DNA of 64,000 nt, taken from NCBI RefSeq assembly GCF_000426645.1, contig NZ_AUFT01000008.1, positions 1 to 64,000 on the forward strand, read 5' to 3'. Both the position numbers and the translations under genes were made by a program. Below, piece after piece: positions 45,428 through 53,289 of this stretch. The stretch's first letter is position 1. The number at the start of each line of letters is the position of its first letter. The notes below the pieces were generated by a model that was not told the origin of the DNA, did no database searches, and was given only the letters and a program-made list of their open reading frames with translations. The stretch comes from Nakamurella lactea DSM 19367. GTDB taxonomy: Bacteria > Actinomycetota > Actinomycetes > Mycobacteriales > Nakamurellaceae.

Positions 45428-45946
45428 ATGTCGTCCCGACCATCGGTGTCCGGTCCGGTCATCACACCGGCCGCGCCGAAACTGTCTCCCCGCCGGTTCT
45501 ATCGGATCGTCGCCATCGCCGAGACCGTGACCTGGACGCTGCTGATCATCGGCATGCTGCTGAAGTACGTGGCGAAGGCCGGCGGCCTGCCGGTGCTGAT
45601 CGCCGGCTCCCTGCACGGCCTGGTGTTCATCAGCTACGGGCTGACCGCGGTGCTGGTCGGCGTCAACCAGCGGTGGAACACCCGGCTCATCGTCGCCGCG
45701 GTGCTCACCGCCGTCGTGCCGTACGCGACGATCCCGTTCGACAACCGACTGGAGCGGCGTCAGCTGCTCGAGGGTGGCTGGCGCACCACCGCCACCGACG
45801 ATCCTCGCGATCACACCGCGGTGAGCAGGCTGCTGCGCTGGATGCTCGGACGGCCGGCGGTGCTGACCGGTGTCTTCGTGGCGCTGGTCGTGGTGATCAT
45901 GGTGACGTTGTTGCTCATCGGTCCGCCGGGCGGCCGCGGCAACTAG
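45428..45946 (+). CDS. DUF3817 integral membrane protein
   Basis: A 172-residue protein; ATG 45428 follows GAGAGGAA. It shows the DUF3817 pattern: FYRIVAIAETVTWTLLIIGM, LPVLIAGSLHGLVFISYGL and LIVAAVLTAVVPYATIPFD, then a hydrophilic loop (RRQLLEGGWRT) and a last helix AVLTGVFVALVVVIMVTLLL. Common in actinobacteria; function unknown. It is convergent with the MFS gene. Confidence 0.85.
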   Translation: MSSRPSVSGPVITPAAPKLSPRRFYRIVAIAETVTWTLLIIGMLLKYVAKAGGLPVLIAGSLHGLVFISYGLTAVLVGVNQRWNTRLIVAAVLTAVVPYATIPFDNRLERRQLLEGGWRTTATDDPRDHTAVSRLLRWMLGRPAVLTGVFVALVVVIMVTLLLIGPPGGRGN

Positions 45947-45958
45947 CCGGGTCGACGT

Positions 45959-47362
45959 TCACTTCGAAGTGGTGTGGCCGCGACTCGGTGCGGCGTCGTT
46001 GTCGTCGATGGTGAGCGCGAAGAACACCCCGAGGGCGTTGCACGCCGCACAGGCCACCAGCGCCCAACGGAACGGGGTCGGGTCGGCGTCGGGGGCCAGG
46101 CCGACCCCGATCGCGGCGATCACCGTCGCGGCGATGGCCACCCCGATGGCCGAGCCGGCCTGCCGGGTGGCGTTGTACAGCGAGGTCCCGGCGCCGATCT
46201 TGTCCCTGGGCACGGTGTCGAAAGCGGCGGCCTGGGTCGGCACGAAGGTGTGCGACTGACCGATCCCCAGCACCAGCATCACCAGCACCAGCACCACCGG
46301 CGGGACCCGCTGGCCGCTGATCGCCGCCATCGTCAGCAGCAGCAGGCAGACCAACGTCTGCCCGCCGGCGATCAATCGACGCGGCCCGACCCTTCCGTAA
46401 CGGCGGCCCACCAGCTGGGTGCCGATCATGATCCCGAATGCCTCCGGGAAGGTGAGCAGTCCCGCCTCCATCGCGCCGTAACCGAACGAGGTCTGCAGCA
46501 TCAGCGGGTAGGCGAACAGCGCCCCGAGGAAGCCGGCCGACGACGCCATGGTGACCAGGTTGGCCGACCGGAACAGCCGCAACGCATAGAGCCGTAGGTG
46601 CAGCATCGGTGCCGTCAGCCGCAGTTCGACCATCACCAACAGCACCAGTAGGCCCAGACCGACCAGGCCGCAGACCAGGATGAGTGGCGATCCCCACCCG
46701 CGGGATGGGCCCTCGGAGACCGCGAACATCAAGGCGGCGAAACCGATGCCGGCCAGCAGGAACCCGGCGATGTCCAGCCTGGTCCGCGGTGCCGGCGCCA
46801 GCGGCCGGACCCAGATGAGGGTGAAGATCAGCGCCAGCGCCCCGATCGGGATGTTGATGCCGAAGATCCACCGCCAGTTCACGTGCTCGACCAGGAACCC
46901 GCCCAGTACCGGGCCGAGCGCCGGCGCGAACGCGATCGGCACCGTGGTGATCCGGGACAGCCGGACCCGCTCGTTGGCCGGGAAGGTGCGGAACAGCATG
47001 GCCAGCCCGACCGGGGTCATCAGCCCGCCGCCCAGCCCCTGCAGCACCCGGAACAGCACCAACTGCTCGACCGACCCGGCCAGCCCGCAGGCGCCGGAGG
47101 CCACCGTGAACGCCGCCAGCGCACCGATGAACACCCCGCGCGGGCCGAACCTGTCGCCGAGCCAGCCGGCCACCGGGATGGCGACCGCGACCGCGACCAG
47201 GAAGCCGATGTTGATGGTGGCCGTCTGATCGACCGGCACCCCGAAATCGAGAGCGATGGTCGGCAGGGCCACGTTCACCACGGTCGCGTCGATGATGTTG
47301 ATGAACATCGCCGCGACGAAAACCGTGGCGACGGCGATCTTCTGCCGCCGTTCGTCGCTCAT
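45959..47362 (-). CDS. DHA2-family MFS efflux transporter
   Basis: A 467-residue protein with about 14 membrane helices. The DHA2 signature at the start is NIIDATVVNVALPTIALDF; motif A is GWLGDRFGPRGVFIG near residue 65; motif C is PALGPVLGGFLVEHVNWR near 152. Proton-driven multidrug or metabolite exporter of the EmrB/QacA kind. ATG 47362 overlaps the phosphatase stop by 4 nt. With the kinase and phosphatase it forms a coupled three-gene operon. Confidence 0.9.
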   Translation of the reverse strand: MSDERRQKIAVATVFVAAMFINIIDATVVNVALPTIALDFGVPVDQTATINIGFLVAVAVAIPVAGWLGDRFGPRGVFIGALAAFTVASGACGLAGSVEQLVLFRVLQGLGGGLMTPVGLAMLFRTFPANERVRLSRITTVPIAFAPALGPVLGGFLVEHVNWRWIFGINIPIGALALIFTLIWVRPLAPAPRTRLDIAGFLLAGIGFAALMFAVSEGPSRGWGSPLILVCGLVGLGLLVLLVMVELRLTAPMLHLRLYALRLFRSANLVTMASSAGFLGALFAYPLMLQTSFGYGAMEAGLLTFPEAFGIMIGTQLVGRRYGRVGPRRLIAGGQTLVCLLLLTMAAISGQRVPPVVLVLVMLVLGIGQSHTFVPTQAAAFDTVPRDKIGAGTSLYNATRQAGSAIGVAIAATVIAAIGVGLAPDADPTPFRWALVACAACNALGVFFALTIDDNDAAPSRGHTTSK

Positions 47363-48018
47363 GGTGCCGCGGGCCGGGTGTCGCCTGACGCTCCGGTGTC
47401 CAGTGGCACGTTGAACGAGAGCAGTGCGGCGCCGGAGTCCGGGTCACCGGTCAGCGACAGGGTGGTCAGGGTGCCGTTGTCCAGCCGCGGCAGCACCCGG
47501 CGGTAGCTGCCCAGCGGAATGCCCAACAGCGCGCACAGGGTGAGTCGGAAGAAGGTGTTGTGCGCCACCACCAGTACCGTCGCGCCGGGTTGGGCAGCGG
47601 CGATCCGATGGAAGACGGCCCGTCCGCGCTCGGCGGCCGCGGTCGGTGGCTCGGCCTCCGGGAAGTGCCCGCCGACCGGATCGTCGACGAACCTGGCGAC
47701 CAGGTCCGGTGCGGCGGAACGCATTTCGGCCATCGTCCGGCCTTCCATCACGCCGAAGTGCACCTCCCGTAGATCGTCCAGCACGATCGGTTCGATGCCC
47801 AGCGCGGCGGCCACCGGTGCCGCCGTCTCCCTGGCCCGGCGGATCGGCGAGACGTACAGCGCCTGCGGTTCGACCCGGCCGGCCCACTCGGCCAACTGCT
47901 CCGCCTGCCGGCGCCCGGTCGGTGTCAGGTCGACGTCACTGGACCCGGCGTACCGGTTCTCCGCATGCCAGACGGTCTGGCCGTGCCGGGACACGATGAC
48001 GGTGGTCGGTGCGGTCAC
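47359..48018 (-). CDS. Histidine phosphatase (phosphoglycerate-mutase-like)
   Basis: A 219-residue protein from GTG 48018, overlapping the kinase stop by 4 nt. The RHG motif is VIVSRHGQTVWHAENR, the second Arg is in YVSPIRRARETAAPVA, the conserved Glu is in LREVHFGVMEGRTMAEM, and the second catalytic His is in VLVVAHNTFFRLT. It is a cofactor-independent phosphatase of the His superfamily. In this operon it may remove a phosphate that the FGGY kinase adds, or act on a downstream ester. Confidence 0.9.
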   Translation of the reverse strand: MTAPTTVIVSRHGQTVWHAENRYAGSSDVDLTPTGRRQAEQLAEWAGRVEPQALYVSPIRRARETAAPVAAALGIEPIVLDDLREVHFGVMEGRTMAEMRSAAPDLVARFVDDPVGGHFPEAEPPTAAAERGRAVFHRIAAAQPGATVLVVAHNTFFRLTLCALLGIPLGSYRRVLPRLDNGTLTTLSLTGDPDSGAALLSFNVPLDTGASGDTRPAAP

Positions 48019-49631
48019 GGCCCGTCCTCCTGTGCTGTCTGGTGTGCGGCTGCTGCCTGGTGCGGCGCGGCGCCGGGCAGCCAGCCGCGCTCGGTGAGCG
48101 CGGCGACGAACGCCGCATAGGCGTCGTCGAAGACCGCCGCTCGGTCGGGGTCGGGCTGCAGAGCCCGGGAATGACGGACCATCCGCGCCGCGGTGGCGGC
48201 CACGCCGCCGGGTCGATCCGGTGGCGCTGCGGCCAGGATCGCCATCCCTATGGCGGCGTCGGCGTGCTCGGGGACCACCACCGGCAGGCCGAGCAGATCG
48301 CAACGCAGCTGGTTCCAGTAGTCGTTCGCGGTGGCCCCGCCGGAGAAGCTGACCGGACCGGAAACCTCCGCGCCGAGTTCCCGGAGCCGTTGGTAGCCAA
48401 GACGTTCGGTGAAGGCGATGCCCTGCAGGACGGCGGCGAATCGGGCAGCTGCACCGGCCGGGACGCCCTCGGTGAACCCGGTGGCCGCTGGGGCGACGAA
48501 CGGGAAGCGCTCGCCCCGGCCGGCCAGCGGGTAGCAGACCCCGCCGGCCGGTTCCAGGGCGGCGGCGGCCGTGCTCAGCGCGGCCAGGTCGGCCCCGGCG
48601 AAATCGCGCGCGATGATCCCGGCGCCGATGCCGGACGCCCCGCCCGGCAGCCAGCCGCCGTCCGGGCTCCGGTGCGAGTAGACGGCCCCGGTCGGGTCGA
48701 TCACCGGCGCCGAGGTACTGCCCTTGATCACCAGGGTGGTGCCAAGGGTCGAGCTCCACGAACCCGGATCCAGTGCGCCGGAAGCGATCTGCGCGGCACA
48801 GCCGTCCGTCATGCCGGCCCGGATCGGCGTGCCGACCGGGATCGCGGTGGCCGCGGCAGCGGCCGGGCCCACCTCGCCGATCACCGTGCCCGGCAGTACC
48901 ACCTCGGGCAGCAGGCCGACGTCCAGCCCGAGGTCGTCGAACACGTCAGATGGCCACCGAAGCTCGATCAGGTCGACGCCGGTCTTCAGCGCCTGGCTGG
49001 TGTCGGTGGCTGTCGGGCGGCCGGCCAACCGGGCCACCAGGTGATCGCCCTGGTGGACGATCCGGGCGCCGGCCGGCAGCGCGGCGCTGTGCGCCAAACC
49101 ACCGTGCGCCAAACCACCGTGCGTCAAACCACTGTGCGTGAAACCACCGTGCGTCAAAGCACTGTGCGTCAAACCACCGTGCGTCAAACCACCGTGCACC
49201 AACCACAATGCCTTGGGCAACGCCCAACTCGGCTGCATCGTCACCCCGAACCTGGCCCAGACCGACCGACCGGCGGCCGCCACGGCGGCCCCCTGCTCGA
49301 CGGCCCGGGCGTCGTCGTACATCAGCGCCGGGGTGAGCGGTCGCTGCCGGGCGTCCTCGACCAGGATCGTCCCGGAGGTGGCGTCCAGCGCAACCCCACC
49401 CAGCCTGCGGCCGCCGAGTCCGGCCAGCGCCACCGTGCTCGCCTGGCAGAGCGCACGCCACCACTCGTCGGGATCCTGCTCGTGCCGGCCGGCCTCCCGG
49501 CGACTGCTGCGCAGCGGGCTCGCACCGGTGCCGACGACGGTCCCGTCGGCGGCGACCAGCGCGGCGCGCACTCCTTGGGTGCCGATGTCGATGCCCAGGT
49601 ACAGCGCGTCGTCCCCGGCGGGATCGGACAT
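48015..49631 (-). CDS. FGGY-family carbohydrate kinase with repeat insertion
   Basis: A 538-residue protein. The actin-like ATPase phosphate-1 loop is LGIDIGTQGVRAALV near residue 12, the FGGY signature region is GIAFTERLGYQRLRELG and VSFSGGATANDYWNQLRC near 440, and the ATP site includes STLGTTLVIKG. The sugar (xylulose, ribulose or similar) cannot be fixed. Odd: residues about 142-181 are a run of HGGLT/HSALT-like 5-residue repeats from eight 15-bp units, inside the N-terminal domain where other family members have a short loop. Operon with the phosphatase and exporter. Confidence 0.9.
   Translation of the reverse strand: MSDPAGDDALYLGIDIGTQGVRAALVAADGTVVGTGASPLRSSRREAGRHEQDPDEWWRALCQASTVALAGLGGRRLGGVALDATSGTILVEDARQRPLTPALMYDDARAVEQGAAVAAAGRSVWARFGVTMQPSWALPKALWLVHGGLTHGGLTHSALTHGGFTHSGLTHGGLAHGGLAHSAALPAGARIVHQGDHLVARLAGRPTATDTSQALKTGVDLIELRWPSDVFDDLGLDVGLLPEVVLPGTVIGEVGPAAAAATAIPVGTPIRAGMTDGCAAQIASGALDPGSWSSTLGTTLVIKGSTSAPVIDPTGAVYSHRSPDGGWLPGGASGIGAGIIARDFAGADLAALSTAAAALEPAGGVCYPLAGRGERFPFVAPAATGFTEGVPAGAAARFAAVLQGIAFTERLGYQRLRELGAEVSGPVSFSGGATANDYWNQLRCDLLGLPVVVPEHADAAIGMAILAAAPPDRPGGVAATAARMVRHSRALQPDPDRAAVFDDAYAAFVAALTERGWLPGAAPHQAAAAHQTAQEDGP
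49087..49206. repeat. 15-bp in-frame tandem repeat in the FGGY kinase gene
   Basis: Eight 15-bp units (consensus CCGTGCGTCAAACCA on the plus strand), with few changes between units. They encode (G/A)L(T/A)H(G/S) repeats. Frame and length are kept, so copy-number changes would not disrupt the protein. Confidence 0.9.
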
Positions 49632-49693
49632 GGCATCCGCCTTCGACGTCGGGGCAACTGCTCGGCCCCGGGCACCGGCAGCGCCCGTGCCGG

Positions 49694-50806
49694 TCAGTGC
49701 GGGGGGCTGGCCGGGCTGTCGACCCGCCCGGCCACCGGGTGGTGCCGTGGGCCGTGCGGGTCTTCGCAGTTATCCTGCTGCACCGGTGTCCGGCCGCCGT
49801 CGGCGGCCCCGGTGCCGCGCGACACCGGCCGCCCGGCCGACGAGGTGGGCGCACCGGCCGGCCGCGCCAGGGTCGGGTCGGGCAGCGTCGCCGGCAGCCT
49901 GAAGTCGGCGCCGGCGTGATCGACCTGCAGGGTCGTGTGCCGGATCCGGTAGTCGGACTGCAGCAGCTGCTCGAGCCCACGCCGAACCGCATGGCAGTCG
50001 CCGTCCGGCTCGACCAGCACGTGCGCGGACAGTGCCGGCAGGCCCGAGGTGACGTCCCAGATGTGCAGGTCGTGTACCTCGGTGACCCCCGGCTGTTGGG
50101 CCATGGCCGGGCCGATCACGTCCGGGTCCTGGTCGGCCGGCGCCGCCTCCAGGAAGATCCGGCCGGAGTCGCGGACCAGCCGATAGCCGGCCAGGATCAT
50201 CAGCGCGGCGACCACCAGCGCGGCGATCGCGTCCGCCCTGGTGAACCCGGTGAGCATCACCACCAGCCCGGCGAGGGCGGTGGCGATGAAGGCGTAGAGG
50301 TCGTTGAGGATGTGCTGGAAGGCGCCCTCGATGTTCAGGCTGGTCCGGTTGGCCTTCGAGATCAGCCAGGCCGCAACGATGTTGACGCCGATGCCGACCA
50401 GCGCGGTGACGAATACCAGCAGACCCTCGACCTCGGGCGGTGAGATGAGCCGCCGGATCGACTCGAAGATGAACCAGGCGGCCAGCAGTAGCAGGGTGAG
50501 CCCGTTGGCCTGCGCGGAGAGGATCTCGGCCCGGCGGTATCCGTACGTCCAGCGGCCGCGGGCGGGTTTGGCGGCCAGCCGGATCGCGATCAGCGCCAGC
50601 ACGATCGACGCGGCGTCGGTCAGCATGTGCCCCGCGTCCGAGATCAGCGCGATGGACCCGGCGATGACGCCGACCGTCACCTCGGCGATCAGGAACGCGA
50701 CGATCAGCGCCAGCGCACCCGAGAGATAGCGCCGATCGGCGTCCACCCGGACGCCGTGATCGTGACCGCCGGTCCCGTGGTCCGCGCGGTGGCTGTGCGT
50801 CTCCAC
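49694..50806 (-). CDS. Cation diffusion facilitator (CzcD/ZitB-like)
   Basis: A 370-residue protein. The His-rich start (HSHRADHGTGGHDHG) is followed by six membrane helices. Metal-binding TM2 has ISDAGHMLTDAASI (HxxxD) and TM5 has HILNDLYAFIATAL (HxxxD), the Zn-type arrangement. WTYGYRRAEILSA lies in the TM2-3 loop. The cytoplasmic domain includes EVHDLHIWDVTSGLPALSAH. The C-terminal 60 residues are an extra Pro/His/Gly tail. Zinc/cobalt export driven by protons is the likely job. Divergent from the PadR operon. Confidence 0.92.
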   Translation of the reverse strand: METHSHRADHGTGGHDHGVRVDADRRYLSGALALIVAFLIAEVTVGVIAGSIALISDAGHMLTDAASIVLALIAIRLAAKPARGRWTYGYRRAEILSAQANGLTLLLLAAWFIFESIRRLISPPEVEGLLVFVTALVGIGVNIVAAWLISKANRTSLNIEGAFQHILNDLYAFIATALAGLVVMLTGFTRADAIAALVVAALMILAGYRLVRDSGRIFLEAAPADQDPDVIGPAMAQQPGVTEVHDLHIWDVTSGLPALSAHVLVEPDGDCHAVRRGLEQLLQSDYRIRHTTLQVDHAGADFRLPATLPDPTLARPAGAPTSSAGRPVSRGTGAADGGRTPVQQDNCEDPHGPRHHPVAGRVDSPASPPH

Positions 50807-50872
50807 GCACTCGACGATACTGCCGGCGGATCCGGGCTTCGGGTGGTCGTTCAGGTCCGTCGTACTTGGTGT

Positions 50873-50911
50873 TGCTATCTACCGGTAGTCAGTGTTACTG
50901 TCTACCAGTAG
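50873..50911. promoter_or_regulatory. Promoter/operator of the PadR-ABC operon
   Basis: Two related palindromes lie 23 bp apart: CTACCGGTAG (50879-50888, perfect) and CTACCAGTAG (50902-50911), each followed by TCAG. They lie across a possible promoter (TTGCTA, 17 bp, TTACTG) just before the PadR start. They are very probably the operator for PadR self-repression. Confidence 0.7.
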
Positions 50912-50943
50912 TCAGCGACGCCGAGTAGGTCGAAGGAGACGTG

Positions 50944-51273
50944 ATGGCGAATCAGATGACGGAGATGCTCAAGGGCACGCTCGAAGGAATTGTGCTGTCG
51001 ATCCTGGCCGAACGTCCGGCCTACGGATACGAAATCACCGCCCGGCTGCGCGAGCAGGGCTTCGCGGACCTGGTCGAGGGCACTGTTTACGCCCTACTGG
51101 TCCGGATCGAGCAGCGGGGCTTCGTCGACGTCCAGAAGGTCCCTTCCGAGAAGGGGCCGCCACGAAAGGTGTATTCGGTCAACGCCCAAGGGCGGGACCA
51201 GCTCGAAGAGTTCTGGCGGACCTGGAGCTTCCTCGCAGAACGTATCGAACAGCTCCACCGAGAAAGGAACTGA
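50944..51273 (+). CDS. PadR-family transcriptional repressor
   Basis: A 109-residue protein; ATG 50944 is five bases after AAGGAG. The PadR winged helix reads LKGTLEGIVLSILAERPAYG, EITARLREQGF, VEGTVYALLVRIEQRGFV and KGPPRKVYSVNAQGRDQL, ending in a short dimerisation helix. It regulates the downstream DUF1048-ABC genes and itself through the paired palindromes at 50879-50911, and is usually released by a small-molecule ligand or drug. Confidence 0.92.
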   Translation: MANQMTEMLKGTLEGIVLSILAERPAYGYEITARLREQGFADLVEGTVYALLVRIEQRGFVDVQKVPSEKGPPRKVYSVNAQGRDQLEEFWRTWSFLAERIEQLHRERN

Positions 51274-51274
51274 A

Positions 51275-51643
51275 ATGGCAGCGAAGTGGATCGAGACCTT
51301 GACCGGATCACTCGAACAGAAGAAGGAGTACCGGCAGTACGCCTCCCGTATCGACGCTCTCCCCGAGCCGTACGCCGCCGCAGCGAAGGCGTTGCAGCGG
51401 TACCTGACCTACTACGCGGGAGTCACGGACGGCGGAACCCTGCTGTCGATGATGGGCGACCACGTCGAGCTCTGGGAAAGGGCCGCGGCTGACGGCACCA
51501 CCTTGCACGCGATCGTCGGGGACAACCCGGTCGAGTTCGCCGAGGCATTCGCCCAGGCCTACAGCGGCAAGCAGTGGATCGACAAGGAGCGCGAGCGCCT
51601 CGTCAAGGCCATCCAGGACGCCGAAGGGAGGGAGCAGCAATGA
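51275..51643 (+). CDS. DUF1048-family protein
   Basis: A 122-residue protein starting at ATG 51275, directly after the PadR stop, with AAAGGAA upstream. It reads WIETLTGSLEQKKEYRQYAS, YLTYYAGVTDGGTLLSM and QWIDKERERLVKAIQDAEG, all helical. DUF1048 proteins are nearly always encoded between a PadR regulator and an ABC exporter, and their role is unknown. The stop overlaps the ATPase start. Confidence 0.88.
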   Translation: MAAKWIETLTGSLEQKKEYRQYASRIDALPEPYAAAAKALQRYLTYYAGVTDGGTLLSMMGDHVELWERAAADGTTLHAIVGDNPVEFAEAFAQAYSGKQWIDKERERLVKAIQDAEGREQQ

Positions 51644-52452
51644 CCGCGGCCACCATCCGGGTGCGGAATCTGCAGAAGTCGTACGACGATCTGCAGGTGC
51701 TGCGCGGCGTGGACTTCGATGTTGCACAGGGCAGCATCTTCGCCCTGCTCGGCTCCAACGGGGCCGGCAAGACGACGGTGGTGAAGATCTTGTCGACGCT
51801 GTTGGCGGCGGACGCCGGAACGGCCGAAGTCAACGGCTTCGACGTCGCCGATAGCGGGCAGGACGTTCGGGAGTCGATCAGCCTGACCGGGCAGTTCGCG
51901 GCCGTCGACGAGATCCTCAGCGGGCGGGAGAACCTTGCCCTGGTGGCACAACTGCGGCATCTGAAGCACGCCGGCCAGATCGCGGACGAACTGCTCGCCC
52001 GGTTCTCGCTCACCGAGGCGGGCGATCGGAGGGCGTCCACCTACTCCGGCGGCATGCGCCGTCGCCTCGACATCGCCATGAGCCTGATCGGCGATCCGCC
52101 CGTCATCTTCCTCGACGAGCCGACCACCGGCCTCGACCCGCAGGCACGCAAAGAGGTGTGGCGGACCGTCGAGGAACTCGCCAAGAACGGCACAACGGTG
52201 TTGTTGACGACGCAGTACCTGGACGAAGCCGAACAGCTCGCCGACCGGATTGCGATCCTCCATCAAGGACGGATCATCGTCGACGGCACCCTGTCCGAAC
52301 TCAAGCAACTGCTGCCGCCGGCGAAGGTCGAGTACGTCGAGAAGCAGCCGAGCCTGGAAGACGTCTTCCTGGCGCTGGTGGGCGACAACGGCGGCGCCGA
52401 TGGCAGCAGCGACAGCGCCGCGGTGCACCGCACCGCCGATGCAGAAAGGTAG
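51640..52452 (+). CDS. ABC exporter ATP-binding protein (DrrA-like)
   Basis: A 270-residue protein from ATG 51640. Walker A ALLGSNGAGKTTVVK near residue 36, signature YSGGMRRRLDIAMSL near 133, Walker B VIFLDEPTTGLDPQ near 153, H-loop region LLTTQYLDEAEQLAD. The C-terminal extension PSLEDVFLALVG is typical of the daunorubicin-resistance (DrrA) branch. Powers the permease encoded next, exporting drugs or lipids. Confidence 0.93.
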   Translation: MTAATIRVRNLQKSYDDLQVLRGVDFDVAQGSIFALLGSNGAGKTTVVKILSTLLAADAGTAEVNGFDVADSGQDVRESISLTGQFAAVDEILSGRENLALVAQLRHLKHAGQIADELLARFSLTEAGDRRASTYSGGMRRRLDIAMSLIGDPPVIFLDEPTTGLDPQARKEVWRTVEELAKNGTTVLLTTQYLDEAEQLADRIAILHQGRIIVDGTLSELKQLLPPAKVEYVEKQPSLEDVFLALVGDNGGADGSSDSAAVHRTADAER

Positions 52453-52459
52453 GAAAATC

Positions 52460-53221
52460 ATGGCCACACACGCCCTGCAGGACACCACGGTCCTCACCCG
52501 CCGGTCGCTGCGCCATATCGCCCGCAGCCCGGACACCATCATCACCACCGCGGTCACCCCGATCGCGCTGATGCTGCTGTTCGTCTACGTGCTCGGCGGC
52601 GCCATCGACGTCGGGTCGGGTTCGTACATCGACTACATGCTGCCCGGCATCCTCCTGATCACCATCGCCTCGGGTATCGCCTACACCGCCTACCGACTGT
52701 TCATGGACCTGCAGAGCGGGATCTTCGAGCGCTTCCAGTCCATGCCGATCGCCCGGCCCAGCGCGTTGTGGGCCCATGTGCTGACCTCACTGGTCGCCAA
52801 CATGGCCTCGCTGGTGGTCGTCATCGCCGTCGCACTGTTGATGGGTTTCCGCACCAGCACAAGTATTCTCGGCTGGCTCGCGGTGGCCGGGGTGCTGATC
52901 CTGTTCACCCTGGCGCTCACCTGGGTCGCGGTGATCGCCGGTTTGGGCGCCAAGACCGTTGACGGCGCGAGCGCGTTCTCCTACCCGCTCATCTTCCTGC
53001 CGTTCATCAGCTCGGCATTCGTCTCGACCGACACCATGCCCGCCCCCGTCGCGTGGTTCGCGGACAACCAGCCGGTCACGGCGATCGTCAATTCGATCCG
53101 CGCGATCTTCACCGGACAGCCGGTCGGCGCCGACATCTGGATCGCTCTGGCCTGGTGCGTCGGCATCCTGGCCGTCGCGTACCTGTTCGCGACCAGGCTC
53201 TACCGCCGCAAGATCCGCTGA
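52460..53221 (+). CDS. ABC exporter permease (ABC-2, DrrB-like)
   Basis: A 253-residue protein; ATG 52460 follows AGGAAAA. It has six membrane helices: TTAVTPIALMLLFVYVLG, MLPGILLITIASGIAYTAY, VANMASLVVVIAVALLMGF, ILGWLAVAGVLILFTLAL, SYPLIFLPFISSAFV and IALAWCVGILAVAYLF. The loop FERFQSMPIARPSALWAHV is the usual ABC-2 coupling region. With the ATPase it forms a DrrAB-like exporter under PadR control. Confidence 0.92.
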   Translation: MATHALQDTTVLTRRSLRHIARSPDTIITTAVTPIALMLLFVYVLGGAIDVGSGSYIDYMLPGILLITIASGIAYTAYRLFMDLQSGIFERFQSMPIARPSALWAHVLTSLVANMASLVVVIAVALLMGFRTSTSILGWLAVAGVLILFTLALTWVAVIAGLGAKTVDGASAFSYPLIFLPFISSAFVSTDTMPAPVAWFADNQPVTAIVNSIRAIFTGQPVGADIWIALAWCVGILAVAYLFATRLYRRKIR

Positions 53222-53239
53222 TCCGGCACGGCGGCGGCC

Positions 53240-53289
53240 GTCGCTCAGTTCGACGGCGGCGGCTGTCGCTCAGTTCGACGGCGGCGGCT
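53240..53289. repeat. 25-bp perfect tandem duplication
   Basis: GTCGCTCAGTTCGACGGCGG + CGGCT occurs twice in a row (53240-53264, 53265-53289). It covers the last codons and the stop of the leftward PH-domain gene. Only the second copy is used as coding end. Confidence 0.85.

Noticed and set aside
48009-49919. 636-codon plus-strand open frame
   Set aside because: Antisense shadow of the FGGY kinase in high-GC DNA; composition is low-complexity Arg/Gly/Pro and there is no domain.
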